The notes under the pieces were generated by a model. The model did not search any database and was not told the origin of the DNA. It saw only the letters and a program-made list of their open reading frames with translations. A stretch of 12,135 nt of DNA. It comes from Giesbergeria sp. (GTDB lineage: Bacteria > Pseudomonadota > Gammaproteobacteria > Burkholderiales > Burkholderiaceae_C). The DNA lies in NCBI GenBank assembly GCA_030690515.1, contig JAUYGP010000242.1, forward strand, positions 1 to 12,135, given 5' to 3'. Shown piece after piece: positions 1 to 7,856 of the stretch; the stretch's first letter is position 1; each line of letters opens with the position of its first letter. Position numbers and translations under genes: made by a program.

Positions 1-1
1 G

Positions 2-298
2 TCTGCGCGCACCGGCGCTGGCTTGGAGGACTTGCGCCAGGCCCTGCTGGCTGTGGCGGGATGGCAATCGTCGGCCGAGGGGGTGTATATCGCCCGCGCG
101 CGCCACGTGCACGCACTGCAGGTCGTACAGGCCCACCTTAAAGCGGCTGCACAACAACTGGACTCCCCAGGCCCTGCGCTGGACCTGCTGGCCGAGGAGT
201 TGCGCCTGGCACAAAACGCGTTGAGCGAGATTACCGGCGAGTTTTCGTCCGACGACTTACTTGGGGTCATCTTCTCCAGTTTTTGCATCGGCAAATAG
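2..298 (+). CDS. mnmE: MnmE (TrmE) tRNA modification GTPase, C-terminal part
   Basis: This is the 3' end of a gene that begins left of the window; the frame is open from base 2 to the TAG at 296-298. MnmE works with MnmG to put the (carboxymethyl)aminomethyl group on the wobble uridine (U34) of certain tRNAs. The visible 98 residues match the C-terminal helical domain. They run through the stretch LAEELRLAQNALSEITGEFSSDDLLGVIFSSFCIGK (in part) to the family's hallmark end, C-I-G-K, whose cysteine is characteristic of MnmE. The GTPase domain is outside the window. No clear terminator follows in the 85 bases before the next gene. The family call is strong because of the C-terminal signature. 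Confidence 0.95.
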   Translation, partial: SARTGAGLEDLRQALLAVAGWQSSAEGVYIARARHVHALQVVQAHLKAAAQQLDSPGPALDLLAEELRLAQNALSEITGEFSSDDLLGVIFSSFCIGK

Positions 299-383
299 GG
301 CGCTGGCGCCCGCTGCTGAATGTGTAAGCAGGGGTAAACAATGCTTGTGCGCGGGAGTCAATACGGATAGCTTCATCAGGATC

Positions 384-875
384 ATGAATGCCGCTATCCC
401 TACCCCGACCCGACTGGATCTGCAAGGATTGGTCAATGCCATTGCGCAGGCCAGTGCTGAAGACAGTCTGACCAATCCCCTCAACACCGAACAATGGGAC
501 GCCTTGTCGTCCTACCTGCAGCCCTACAGCTTGGCGGCAGGACAGCTCCTGTTCAACCAGGGCGCTGCAGATCGCACCCTCTATCTGGTCGAAAGTGGCA
601 GCCTGAGCGTGCACTTCGAAGATGAAAAATCCCGCGTACGCATGGCTATCGTGCCCGCCGGTTCGGTTGTGGGCGAGGGGGCCTTTTTCTCGCTCCGTCC
701 GCGCAGCGCCACCGTTCAGGCCGCCACAGCCTGCAAGCTGTGGGCGCTGACGGCTTTGCGGTTTACCGAACTGAGCAACCGCCAGCCTGCCATCGCCCTG
801 AGTGTGGCGATGGCCGTGGGTGGGGTGATGGCCAAGCGTCTGGCGAACCGCCGCCGCCGCGTTGCTGCAACCTGA
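384..875 (+). CDS. Single-domain cyclic nucleotide-binding protein
   Basis: This 163-residue protein is essentially one cNMP-binding (CAP_ED-like) fold with a short N-terminal helical lead. Residues 45-125 carry the beta-roll. The phosphate-binding cassette reads G97-E98-G99-A100, six residues, then R107-S-A-T-V, close to the family consensus, so ligand binding is plausible. There is no helix-turn-helix after the beta-roll. The last 40 residues are an Ala/Val-rich helix ending in a basic run (KRLANRRRR), so it is not a standard Crp/Fnr regulator. It may act through a partner or simply sense cAMP or c-di-GMP. The frame is open from 261, but that part overlaps mnmE. ATG 384, with an AGGA just upstream at a short spacing, gives a 163-residue protein that starts outside mnmE. 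It is not obviously co-transcribed with its neighbours. Confidence 0.8.
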   Translation: MNAAIPTPTRLDLQGLVNAIAQASAEDSLTNPLNTEQWDALSSYLQPYSLAAGQLLFNQGAADRTLYLVESGSLSVHFEDEKSRVRMAIVPAGSVVGEGAFFSLRPRSATVQAATACKLWALTALRFTELSNRQPAIALSVAMAVGGVMAKRLANRRRRVAAT

Positions 876-914
876 CACCAAGGGGTGACCTAGCAAGCCG
901 GGTACGGAAGCAGG

Positions 915-943
915 CTCACATAGGCAAGGGGGCAAGTTACACT
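915..943 (+). promoter_or_regulatory. Possible sigma70 promoter for the 281-residue protein gene
   Basis: CTCACA (915-920, four of six matches to TTGACA) lies exactly 17 bp before TACACT (938-943, a good -10 box). The start of transcription would fall near 950, leaving about 33 nt before the ATG at 983. The site was found by eye only. It lies in the 107-base gap after the cNMP-binding gene, which supports the next gene being its own unit. Confidence 0.4.
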
Positions 944-982
944 CTTTTGCTGAGTTCCCGCGCTTATCGAAGAAAGAAAATC

Positions 983-1828
983 ATGTCCTTGTTCAGTTGG
1001 TTCACGCGCAAGCCCGCATCGGCCCAGTCCCGCATGGCTGAGCCATCGGGTCTGCTCAATGCCGATGCCACGGTGCCGATGACGCCCGGGCGTGACGGCA
1101 AGCTTGTGGCGCAGGCCGCACCGGCCGAACATGCCGCCAACCGCAAGAACGAACGCATGGAACGGCGTGAACTGTTGTACGCCGTGGTGCGCGACGCCAT
1201 GGTGCGCGCCGCCGTCCTCTCGGCCAGCTACAAATTCAAGGTGCTTTCGCTGGACCAACGGGGTCGCCAGTTTCTGGTGATGATGGACTTGGCAAGCGAA
1301 TACGGCGGCGACACCGCGCGCCTGAGCGAGATCGAGGCGTTGATTGCCCAGACGGCCAAGACGCGCTACGACATCTCGGTCAACGCGGTGTATTGGCGGC
1401 TGAACGACCATGTTGCAGTGGGCGTTCCCTTGCAGGGCGTCGTCCCGGCCCGAAATCCCGCCGTGGCTTCAGGGGCGCAGCCCCGGCCTCTGGGCGGGGC
1501 TGCCCGTACCCCGGTAGCGGCCAAGGTAGCGTCCGCTGCAGCGCCAGTGCGTGCCGCAGCGCCCGTCGCCCCTGCCCCGACGGCACTGGCACCACGCGGT
1601 GCTGCGGCGGCGCGCTTTGATCCGATCGAAGCCGACGAAGTGGCTGCGTTCAAGCAGGCATTGGCCTCAGCTGGACGGCCTACGGCAACATCGTCTCCAG
1701 GCGTACCGGTGCGCTCAGGCCCCATGCGTTCATCGCCCTTGTTGCACAACGATTTTGCTGATACCGAAATGCCGGAGAGTGATTCGCGTCCGCAGGATCT
1801 CAGTGGGACCCAGTACGGCGATCTTTGA
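983..1828 (+). CDS. Conserved hypothetical protein with Ala/Pro-rich C-terminal half
   Basis: I do not recognise a named family. The 281-residue protein has three parts. The N-terminus (1-55) is polar and begins MSLFSWFTRK. A compact, probably folded core (about 56-150) starts with a charged helix around RKNERMERRELLYAVVRDAMVRA and continues with strand-like segments, including YKFKVLSLDQRGRQFLVMMDL. The C-terminal half (about 155-281) is low-complexity and rich in Ala, Pro and Arg (many APVA/AAP runs), with one short helix near 217-230 (EADEVAAFKQALASAGR). There is no signal peptide or membrane segment, so it is probably cytoplasmic. ATG 983 follows a purine-rich AAGAAAG. The open frame extends upstream to 740 but would overlap the cNMP-binding gene. 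Coding potential is good: the frame is long and the antisense frames are clearly shadows. The core recalls proteins restricted to Burkholderiales, but that is only an impression. Confidence 0.75.
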   Translation: MSLFSWFTRKPASAQSRMAEPSGLLNADATVPMTPGRDGKLVAQAAPAEHAANRKNERMERRELLYAVVRDAMVRAAVLSASYKFKVLSLDQRGRQFLVMMDLASEYGGDTARLSEIEALIAQTAKTRYDISVNAVYWRLNDHVAVGVPLQGVVPARNPAVASGAQPRPLGGAARTPVAAKVASAAAPVRAAAPVAPAPTALAPRGAAAARFDPIEADEVAAFKQALASAGRPTATSSPGVPVRSGPMRSSPLLHNDFADTEMPESDSRPQDLSGTQYGDL

Positions 1829-1848
1829 GTGATCGCGCGCAGCGCGTC

Positions 1849-2403
1849 TCAGTGGCCCGCAAAATCGACCAGCGTGAACAGCGGCAAACCGCTGTCACGC
1901 AGGCGTGAGGAGCCGCCCAGTTCGGGCAGATCGACAATGGCCGCGCCTTCCATCACCTTGGCGCCCAGTTTTTCCAGCAGCTTTTTTCCTGCCATCATGG
2001 TGCCGCCGGTGGCGATCAAATCGTCAATGAGCAGCACGCGGTCGCCTGCTCGCACCGCATCGGTGTGCAGTTCGACGGTCGCGCTGCCATATTCGAGTTC
2101 GTAGGTTTCGGCCACCGTGGTGAAGGGAAGCTTGCCATTTTTGCGGATCGGTATGAAACCGACGTTGAGCTCATAGGCCACCACGGCGCCCAGGATGAAG
2201 CCCCGCGCATCCAGGCCGGCCACCACGTCGGGACGCAGCCCCTTGTCCATGTAGCGGTGCACGAAGGCGTCGATCAACACCCGGAATACCTTGGGGTCTT
2301 GCAGCAAAGGCGTGATGTCGCGGAACTGCACACCCGGGGCGGGCCAGTCGGAGACGGTGCGAATGTGCTGGCGAAGATAGTCGTTGACGCTGAGAGCTTG
2401 CAT
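1849..2403 (-). CDS. apt: Adenine phosphoribosyltransferase
   Basis: Apt converts adenine and PRPP to AMP and pyrophosphate in purine salvage, in the cytosol. The 184-residue product has the usual family length. It shows the family N-terminus (Y9-L-R-Q-H-I, then P21-A-P-G-V-x-F-R-D-I-T-P), the segment G63-L-D-A-R-G-F-I, the adenine-side loop around R87-K-N-G-K-L-P, and the PRPP-binding motif VLLIDDLIATGGT at 123-135. The start is the ATG at 2401-2403 (minus strand), preceded by AGGA at good spacing. The longer frame reaching 2478 adds residues not typical of Apt. It converges on the 281-residue gene with only 20 bases between stop codons, and it diverges from the GGDEF-EAL gene across about 220 bases. 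A TACACT-like -10 box sits on the minus strand at 2468-2473, but I see no convincing -35. Confidence 0.97.
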   Translation of the reverse strand: MQALSVNDYLRQHIRTVSDWPAPGVQFRDITPLLQDPKVFRVLIDAFVHRYMDKGLRPDVVAGLDARGFILGAVVAYELNVGFIPIRKNGKLPFTTVAETYELEYGSATVELHTDAVRAGDRVLLIDDLIATGGTMMAGKKLLEKLGAKVMEGAAIVDLPELGGSSRLRDSGLPLFTLVDFAGH

Positions 2404-2623
2404 GGAGATCCTGTAGGGAGGCTGTTGGAACTGCCCCGGCAAAGAACGGGCGCTGCGCCACAGGTCAAGTGTAATCACCCCGGTTCTGCCCTGGGAGCCT
2501 GTCGCCCGTCTCTCAGCGCATCGTGCAATTGTTAAAAATCGTGCATGAACGAGAGAGGACTCGCATAATCAAGCCACTCTCTTCCTCAGGGCGATACAGC
2601 CAGACTGTACTTACCGCGCTTGA
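2404..2623. other. Divergent intergenic region between apt and the GGDEF-EAL gene
   Basis: This 220-base gap must hold the starts of both divergent genes. On the minus strand, TACACT (2468-2473) could be the apt -10 box, giving a leader of about 57 nt. On the plus strand, CATAAT (2564-2569) could be the -10 box for the GGDEF-EAL gene. Neither has a good -35 match at 16-18 bp. An AT-rich patch with TTGTTA (2529-2534) stands out from the GC-rich surroundings. I see no small gene, riboswitch or operator that I can defend. Confidence 0.3.
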
Positions 2624-5600
2624 ATGCAGACCATGCCCGTCACAGTTCTGCTGATTGAAGGCAATGATGCCCGCGCCCAGGCCATGGCCCTGGCATTGGA
2701 AATCCCTTGGCGTCAATGGCATTTGGTTCGGGCCACGACGGTGGAGCAAGCCCGGACCCGGCTTCTGTCCGATGGTGTTGACTTGGTGCTCGTGGCGCGG
2801 TGTCTGGCCGATGGCTCGGCCTACGACGTTCTACCTGCCTTGCAAAATCTGCCCGCCCTGATCCTCATCCCTGAGGGCGAGGAGGCGCATGCGGCACTGG
2901 CCTTGCGCCATGGGTTTGCTGACTTCGTGGTGCAGGATGCTGCCCAGCAATACCTGTTGACCCTGTCGGCCCAGATGGACGAAGTCTTGGCGCGTGGCGA
3001 CTCTCGCAGTGCGCTGCAGGCCGGGCAAGTGCTGCAGGCACGCCAGCACCGGCTCCTGCAGGCGATTGCACGAGCACAGGAGCTGTTCATTGCCAGCGCC
3101 CCGCCCAAAACGACTTTCGAGGTGTTGCTGCAGGAAGTGCTGGCGCTGACCGACAGTGGCTTTGGCATGGTGGGCCAGGTCGAATACCGGCCGGGCGGAA
3201 CGCCGTGCCTGCGGGTGCATGCCATCAGCGACATCAGCTGGGACGATGTTTCCCGCCAACGCTGTGCCCAAGTGGCCGAGCAGGGCATGGTGTTTGACAA
3301 TCCACATTCGCTCATTGGGGTGGCCATGCTCAGCGGCGAGCCACTGATCAGCAACCAGCCGCACACCGATCCCCGCTCTGGCGGCCTGCCCGATGGGCAC
3401 CCACCGTTGACGGCCTTCATGGGGTTGCCTATCCATGCAGCGGGCCAACTGGTTGCCATGGTGGGCGTGGCCAACCGGATTGGGGGCTATTCCAGCCACG
3501 ACATCGATTTCCTGCAGCCATTGCTCAGCAGCGTGGGTCAACTCGAAATGGCCCGACGCGCCGACAGGGCCCGCAAGGACGTCGAGGCGCGTCTGGCGCA
3601 AGCCAGCGCGGCGCTGGCAGAAAAGACGCAACTGCTGGAGCTCACCCTGGCGAGTGTGGCGCAGGGTGTCTGTCACGTGGATCGGGAGGGCCGCATATGC
3701 ATCCACAATCAGCGCTACCTGGAGCTGCTCGACCTGCCCGCAGCACTGCTCGAAGGAAAGCCGCGCTTCGAAGACCTCGCACGCCTGCAACTGGAGCGGG
3801 GCGATTTTCTGGACGGATATACAGAGATCGATAGCCTGGCTGCGGTGCAACAACCCTTTGGTCCTGCCTCGGAGGTGCCAGGCGACGCCTATCGCGGGTC
3901 GCGGGAGATGTATGTACGGCGCACCATGGCGGGCCGCTATATGGAAGTGCGCACCCGCATGCTGCCCGACGGTGGCTGGGTGCGCACTTTCACCGACGTG
4001 ACGGATTACATGGCCGCCCAGGAGGCCATGCGCCAGAGCGAGGCGCGCTGGCGCAGTCTGACCCAGCTATCTTCGGACTGGTATTGGGAACAGGATGCCG
4101 AATTGCGCTTCGTCCGGCTCGAAGGGCGAACGCAAGGTGGCATGCCCGACCAGAAGCACCTGGGCCTGGCGCGCTGGGAGCTTCCCCATGCCCACGTTAG
4201 CGAAGCGCAGTGGAACATTCACCGCGCCCAGCTAGAGGCGAGGGAGGTGTTTCATGACTTCGAGATGCAGCGCCCCGGGGTGGGCGGTGAGTTTGTGTGG
4301 GTATCGATCAGCGGAGAGCCCATTTTTGACGGCGAAGGGCGTTTTGTGGGGTACCGGGGCCTTGCCCGTGACATCACCGACCGCAAACGTACCGAGGCAG
4401 AAATTGAGCGGCTGGCGTTCTACGATGAATTGACCGGTCTGCCCAACCGGCGTTTGCTGCTCGAACGCCTGGAACGTGCTGCCGCTGCCTGTGAACGCAA
4501 TGCATCCCACGGCGCGCTCCTGTTTCTAGATTTGGATAACTTCAAGCGCGTCAATGACACCCTGGGCCACGAATGGGGTGACCGACTGCTCGCGCAGGCC
4601 GGCGAGCGCCTGGCCCGCTGCGTGCGTGCCACGGACACCGTGGCCCGGCTGGGGGGGGATGAATTTGTCGTGGTGCTGCAGGGCCTGCATGGCAAGGAGA
4701 CGGATGCCGCAGCCGAGGCGGAGACCGTGGCACAAAAAATTCTGCTGTCACTCAACCAGTCCTATGACCTCCAGGGGGGCGAGATGCACAGCACGCCCAG
4801 CATCGGCATCGCCATGTTCCACAGCACGCAGCAGGCTGTGCAGGAACTGCTCCAGCGCGCCGACCTGGCCATGTACCAAGCCAAGGCGCAGGGGCGCAAC
4901 ACGATGTGCTTTTTTGATCCGGCCATGCAGTCGTCGGCTGCGGCGCGCTCGGCTCTGGAAGCGGACGTGCGCCAAGGCCTGCAGCGTGGCGAATTCCTGT
5001 TGCATTACCAGCCTCTCGTGGATGCGCACGGCAGGGTGCTGGGCGCCGAGGCACTGGTGCGCTGGGTGCATCCACAGCGCGGCATGGTGTATCCCGGCGA
5101 GTTCATCGCGCTGGCAGAAAGCACGGGGCTGATCCTGCCCCTCGGGCGCCAAGTGCTGCAGTCGGCCTGCGAACAACTGGTGCACTGGAGTACCCGCCCC
5201 GCTACCAGCCAATGGAGCGTATCGGTGAATGTGAGTGCACGCGAGTTTCGCCATCGTGATTACGCCCAGCAGGTGTTGGGCATCCTGAGGCAGACAGGCG
5301 CTGACCCGGGCCTGCTCAAGCTGGAGCTAACGGAAAGCCTGTTGCTGAACGATGTGGAAGACAGCATCGCCAAGATGGCACTGCTGCGCAACCAAGGTGT
5401 GGGGTTCTCGCTGGACGATTTTGGAACCGGGTATTCGTCCCTCAGCTACCTCAAACGTCTGCCGCTGGATCAGATCAAGATCGACCAAGGTTTCATCCGC
5501 GATGTACTCACCGATCCCAACGATGCGGCCATTGCTTGCACGGTCATTGCGCTGGCGCACAGCCTGGGGCTGGAGGTCGTGGCGGAAGGCGTGGAGGCCC

Positions 5601-5698
5601 AGGGCCAGCGCAAGTTTTTGCTGCGTAACGGCTGCCAGCGCTTCCAGGGCTATCTGTTCGGCCGACCGGGGCCGGCGCAGGACATGGTGCAAGGCTGA
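2624..5698 (+). CDS. Sensory GGDEF-EAL c-di-GMP turnover protein (REC-like, GAF, PAS, PAS)
   Basis: This 1024-residue protein has both enzymes of c-di-GMP metabolism behind four sensory modules. A receiver-like domain (about 5-120) starts VTVLLIEGNDARAQ. It lacks a clear phospho-acceptor pattern and may be degenerate. A GAF-type domain follows (about 160-310), then a coiled-coil linker, a first PAS (about 335-465) and a second PAS-PAC (about 470-590, ending GYRGLARDITDRKR). The GGDEF domain begins FYDELTGLPNRR (599), has the metal-site segment FLDLDNFKRVN, the allosteric I-site R668-A-T-D671 and the exact GGDEF signature at 677-681. The EAL domain has E809-A-L, N869, E901 and E904, D931-D932, K952, E988 and Q1008-G-Y. 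Both activities are therefore plausible, and product feedback on the synthase as well. No membrane segment is seen, so it is cytoplasmic. The start is uncertain: ATG 2624 or 2633, with no strong ribosome site for either. It is monocistronic between apt and the antiporter. Confidence 0.95.
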   Translation: MQTMPVTVLLIEGNDARAQAMALALEIPWRQWHLVRATTVEQARTRLLSDGVDLVLVARCLADGSAYDVLPALQNLPALILIPEGEEAHAALALRHGFADFVVQDAAQQYLLTLSAQMDEVLARGDSRSALQAGQVLQARQHRLLQAIARAQELFIASAPPKTTFEVLLQEVLALTDSGFGMVGQVEYRPGGTPCLRVHAISDISWDDVSRQRCAQVAEQGMVFDNPHSLIGVAMLSGEPLISNQPHTDPRSGGLPDGHPPLTAFMGLPIHAAGQLVAMVGVANRIGGYSSHDIDFLQPLLSSVGQLEMARRADRARKDVEARLAQASAALAEKTQLLELTLASVAQGVCHVDREGRICIHNQRYLELLDLPAALLEGKPRFEDLARLQLERGDFLDGYTEIDSLAAVQQPFGPASEVPGDAYRGSREMYVRRTMAGRYMEVRTRMLPDGGWVRTFTDVTDYMAAQEAMRQSEARWRSLTQLSSDWYWEQDAELRFVRLEGRTQGGMPDQKHLGLARWELPHAHVSEAQWNIHRAQLEAREVFHDFEMQRPGVGGEFVWVSISGEPIFDGEGRFVGYRGLARDITDRKRTEAEIERLAFYDELTGLPNRRLLLERLERAAAACERNASHGALLFLDLDNFKRVNDTLGHEWGDRLLAQAGERLARCVRATDTVARLGGDEFVVVLQGLHGKETDAAAEAETVAQKILLSLNQSYDLQGGEMHSTPSIGIAMFHSTQQAVQELLQRADLAMYQAKAQGRNTMCFFDPAMQSSAAARSALEADVRQGLQRGEFLLHYQPLVDAHGRVLGAEALVRWVHPQRGMVYPGEFIALAESTGLILPLGRQVLQSACEQLVHWSTRPATSQWSVSVNVSAREFRHRDYAQQVLGILRQTGADPGLLKLELTESLLLNDVEDSIAKMALLRNQGVGFSLDDFGTGYSSLSYLKRLPLDQIKIDQGFIRDVLTDPNDAAIACTVIALAHSLGLEVVAEGVEAQGQRKFLLRNGCQRFQGYLFGRPGPAQDMVQG

Positions 5699-5719
5699 CG
5701 GCCTTGCCGTCGCCCTGTC

Positions 5720-5821
5720 ATTCCATTTCTAAATCATCCGTGACATTGTCGACTTCACCTTGCCTTGCTACAGCAAGGTCTGCGGCTCGTCTTCGCGTCA
5801 CAAATGATTTGGAAATGGAAT
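5720..5821. repeat. Palindromic element between convergent genes
   Basis: Arms 5720-5737 (ATTCCATTTCTAAATCAT) and 5804-5821 form an 18-bp inverted repeat with one mismatch. Further in, GTGAC (5740-5744) pairs with GTCAC (5797-5801), and the centre has CCTTGC (5763-5768) and GCAAGG (5773-5778) around a TACA loop. The 102-base unit fills almost the whole gap between the GGDEF-EAL gene and the antiporter gene, which point at each other. Its right arm ends on the first base of the antiporter stop codon. It lacks a T-tract, so it is not a standard intrinsic terminator, but as RNA it would fold on either strand. It looks like an interspersed REP/MITE-type repeat; I recall similar units in Comamonadaceae but could not check. 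Confidence 0.7.
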
Positions 5822-7806
5822 CAGCCCCGCAATAGCCGGTCTTCGGCCAGGGCCAGCGCGGTAGGGTGTCCGGACAGTACCAGCGTGTCGCCTTCGGCGA
5901 GCACGGTGTCATCTTGGACGGCAGACATTCGCCCGTTGCCGTGGCGCAAATTCACCACACTCACGCCCATGGCGTGCAAGGCCAGGTCGCCCAGGGGCTT
6001 GCCCAGCGTTTGTGCGCCGGGCGGCAGGGTAATGGTGGCCATGCGCTCTTGGTCGCGCTCGGCCACCGTGTCGTCGTCTGCACCATGAAAGTACCCGCGC
6101 AGCAGGTTGTAGCGCGCATCGCGCTGGTCCTGCACCAGACGGAGCACGCGGCGCATGGGCACGCCCACCAGCGCCAGCGCATGGCTGGCCAGCATCAGCG
6201 AACCCTCAATGGCTTCGGGCACCACCTCGGTTGCGCCCGCCGTGCGTAGCTTGTCCAGATGCATGTCATCCTGGGTGCGCACCACCACGGGAACCTGGGG
6301 TGCGTGGGCGCGGGTGTTGGCTAGCACCTTCAGAGATGACTGGATGTCGAGGTAAGTAATCGCCACGGCGCTGGCGCGCACCAGGCCTGCGGCCATCAGC
6401 GCCTGTAGGCGCGAAGCGTCGCCATACACGACCGAGTGTCCCGCAGCTGCAGCCTGGCGCACCCGGTCCGGGTCCAGATCCAGCGCCATGTAGGCAATGC
6501 CTTCCTGCTCCAGCATGCGGGCCAGATTCTGGCCGCAACGGCCAAAACCGCAAATGATGACGTGGCTGCTGGTGTCGATGGACTTGCGGGCTATCGTGGT
6601 CATTTGGAGGGACTGCTGCAGCCAGTCGCTGGCCACCAGCTTCATCACGATGCGGTTGCTGTACATGATGAGAAAGGGCGTAGCCAGCATCGACAGCACC
6701 ATGGCCGCCAGGATGGGGTTCATCAGCGCCGGGCGGATCAGGCCGTTTTGCTGCGTGAGCGAGAGCAGCACAAAGCCGAACTCGCCCGCCTGCGCAAGGT
6801 ACAGCCCGGTACGCAGGGCCACGCCGGTGGTCGCACCCATGCCACGTGCCAGCACCAAAATGATGCCCAGCTTGAGCAGCAAGGGCACCACCAGCAGGCC
6901 CAGCACCAGTGCCCACTGTTCCAGCAGGATATGCCAGTCCAGCAGCATGCCGATGGTGATGAAGAACAGCCCCAGGAGGACGTCGTGGAACGGTCGGATG
7001 TCGGTGCCCACCTGGTGGCGGTATTCGGTTTCAGACACCAGTACCCCGGCGATGAAGGCGCCCAACGCCAGGCTCAGCCCCGCCATCTCGGTCAGCCAGG
7101 CCAGGCCCAGGGTGATGAGGAGCAGGTTGAGCATGAACAGTTCATCGCTTTTGCGCCGCGCCACCAGGGTGAGCCACCAGCGCATCAACTTTTGCCCGCC
7201 GGTCAGTAGCAGGCCGACCAGCACAGTCGCCTTGACTAGCGCGAGCCCCAGGGCTACCAGCAGTTGGTCAGGAGACGACCCCAGCGCAGGGATCAGTACG
7301 AGCAGCGGCACCACGGCCAGGTCCTGGAACAGCAAAATGCCCATGATCTGCCGCCCGTGGTCGCTCTCGATCTCGGCGCGCTCGGCCAGGAGCTTTACCA
7401 CGATCGCAGTGCTACTCATGGCCATCGTGCCTGACAAGGCCAGAGCCGTCTGCCAGCCCACGTCCCACACGCCGCCCAGCAGGGTCGCGAGGGCCAGCGT
7501 GCCGCCAAAGGCCACTCCCATGGTGAGCACCACCTGCATCAGGCCCAGGCCAAAAACTTGCCGCCGCATCGCGCGCAGTTTGGGCAGGCTGAATTCCAGG
7601 CCAATAGCGAACATCAAAAAAACCACGCCAAATTCACCCAGGTGGCGCACGCTTTCGGAGTTTTGGGCCAGCGCCAGGGCATTGGGCCCTATGAGTACGC
7701 CTGCTGCCAGGTAGCCCAGCATCGGAGGCAGCTTGAGGCTGCGGCAGACGACCACGCCCAGTACTGCGGCCAGCAGGTACAGCAAGGTCAGGGCAAGAGA
7801 AGACAT
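5821..7806 (-). CDS. CPA2-family monovalent cation:proton antiporter (Kef/YbaL type) with RCK domains
   Basis: This 661-residue inner-membrane protein has the architecture of Kef-type transporters. The Na+/H+ exchanger domain (about 1-385) has some twelve hydrophobic segments, including GYLAAGVLIGPNALAL near 31-46, the FQDLAVVPLLVLIP segment (160-173) with the family's Gln-Asp, and the LAQAGEFGFVLLSL helix (337-350). A cytoplasmic RCK/TrkA-N Rossmann domain (about 413-530) starts HVIICGFGRCGQNLAR with the GxGxxG nucleotide motif (420-425). A TrkA-C domain (about 575-660) ends the protein. The role is K+ or Na+ efflux against protons, gated by nucleotide or another ligand. Glutathione gating cannot be read from the sequence, and no ancillary KefF/KefG flavoprotein is adjacent. 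ATG 7804-7806 has only a weak ribosome site. It diverges from kdsD across 50 bases, so the two promoters must overlap. Confidence 0.93.
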   Translation of the reverse strand: MSSLALTLLYLLAAVLGVVVCRSLKLPPMLGYLAAGVLIGPNALALAQNSESVRHLGEFGVVFLMFAIGLEFSLPKLRAMRRQVFGLGLMQVVLTMGVAFGGTLALATLLGGVWDVGWQTALALSGTMAMSSTAIVVKLLAERAEIESDHGRQIMGILLFQDLAVVPLLVLIPALGSSPDQLLVALGLALVKATVLVGLLLTGGQKLMRWWLTLVARRKSDELFMLNLLLITLGLAWLTEMAGLSLALGAFIAGVLVSETEYRHQVGTDIRPFHDVLLGLFFITIGMLLDWHILLEQWALVLGLLVVPLLLKLGIILVLARGMGATTGVALRTGLYLAQAGEFGFVLLSLTQQNGLIRPALMNPILAAMVLSMLATPFLIMYSNRIVMKLVASDWLQQSLQMTTIARKSIDTSSHVIICGFGRCGQNLARMLEQEGIAYMALDLDPDRVRQAAAAGHSVVYGDASRLQALMAAGLVRASAVAITYLDIQSSLKVLANTRAHAPQVPVVVRTQDDMHLDKLRTAGATEVVPEAIEGSLMLASHALALVGVPMRRVLRLVQDQRDARYNLLRGYFHGADDDTVAERDQERMATITLPPGAQTLGKPLGDLALHAMGVSVVNLRHGNGRMSAVQDDTVLAEGDTLVLSGHPTALALAEDRLLRG

Positions 7807-7843
7807 GTGCCGATGCTATCCGAGGTTTTTCGGCGCCGACCGA

Positions 7844-7849
7844 TAGAAT
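7844..7849 (+). promoter_or_regulatory. Candidate -10 box for the kdsD operon
   Basis: TAGAAT at 7844-7849 is a good -10 match in the 50-base gap between the divergent antiporter and kdsD genes. It lies only 7 bases before the kdsD ATG, so the leader would be extremely short or absent. No -35 match is visible at 16-18 bp upstream (cgaggt). This is weak evidence, listed because the operon start has to lie in or very near this gap unless transcription comes from further upstream. Confidence 0.25.
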
Positions 7850-7856
7850 CAGGCCC

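Noticed and set aside
261..383. Upstream extension of the cNMP-binding gene to TTG 261
   Set aside because: It overlaps the coding end of mnmE, and the added residues have no family character; ATG 384 with AGGA upstream fits better.
1829..1848. Terminator in the 20-base gap between convergent genes
   Set aside because: The GC palindrome there (CGCGC/GCGCG) has no proper loop and no T-tract on either strand.
2831..3853. Long minus-strand open frame opposite the GGDEF-EAL gene
   Set aside because: It lies wholly inside a clear multi-domain gene. GC-rich DNA commonly leaves such shadows open, and the translation shows no domain.
5720..5821. Calling the palindrome a standard intrinsic terminator
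   Set aside because: It lacks a T-tract after the stem on both strands; it is listed as a repeat instead.
6497..7714. Plus-strand 405-residue open frame opposite the antiporter
   Set aside because: It is low-complexity in Ser/Arg/Pro, typical of a shadow frame, and sits antisense to a well-defined transporter.
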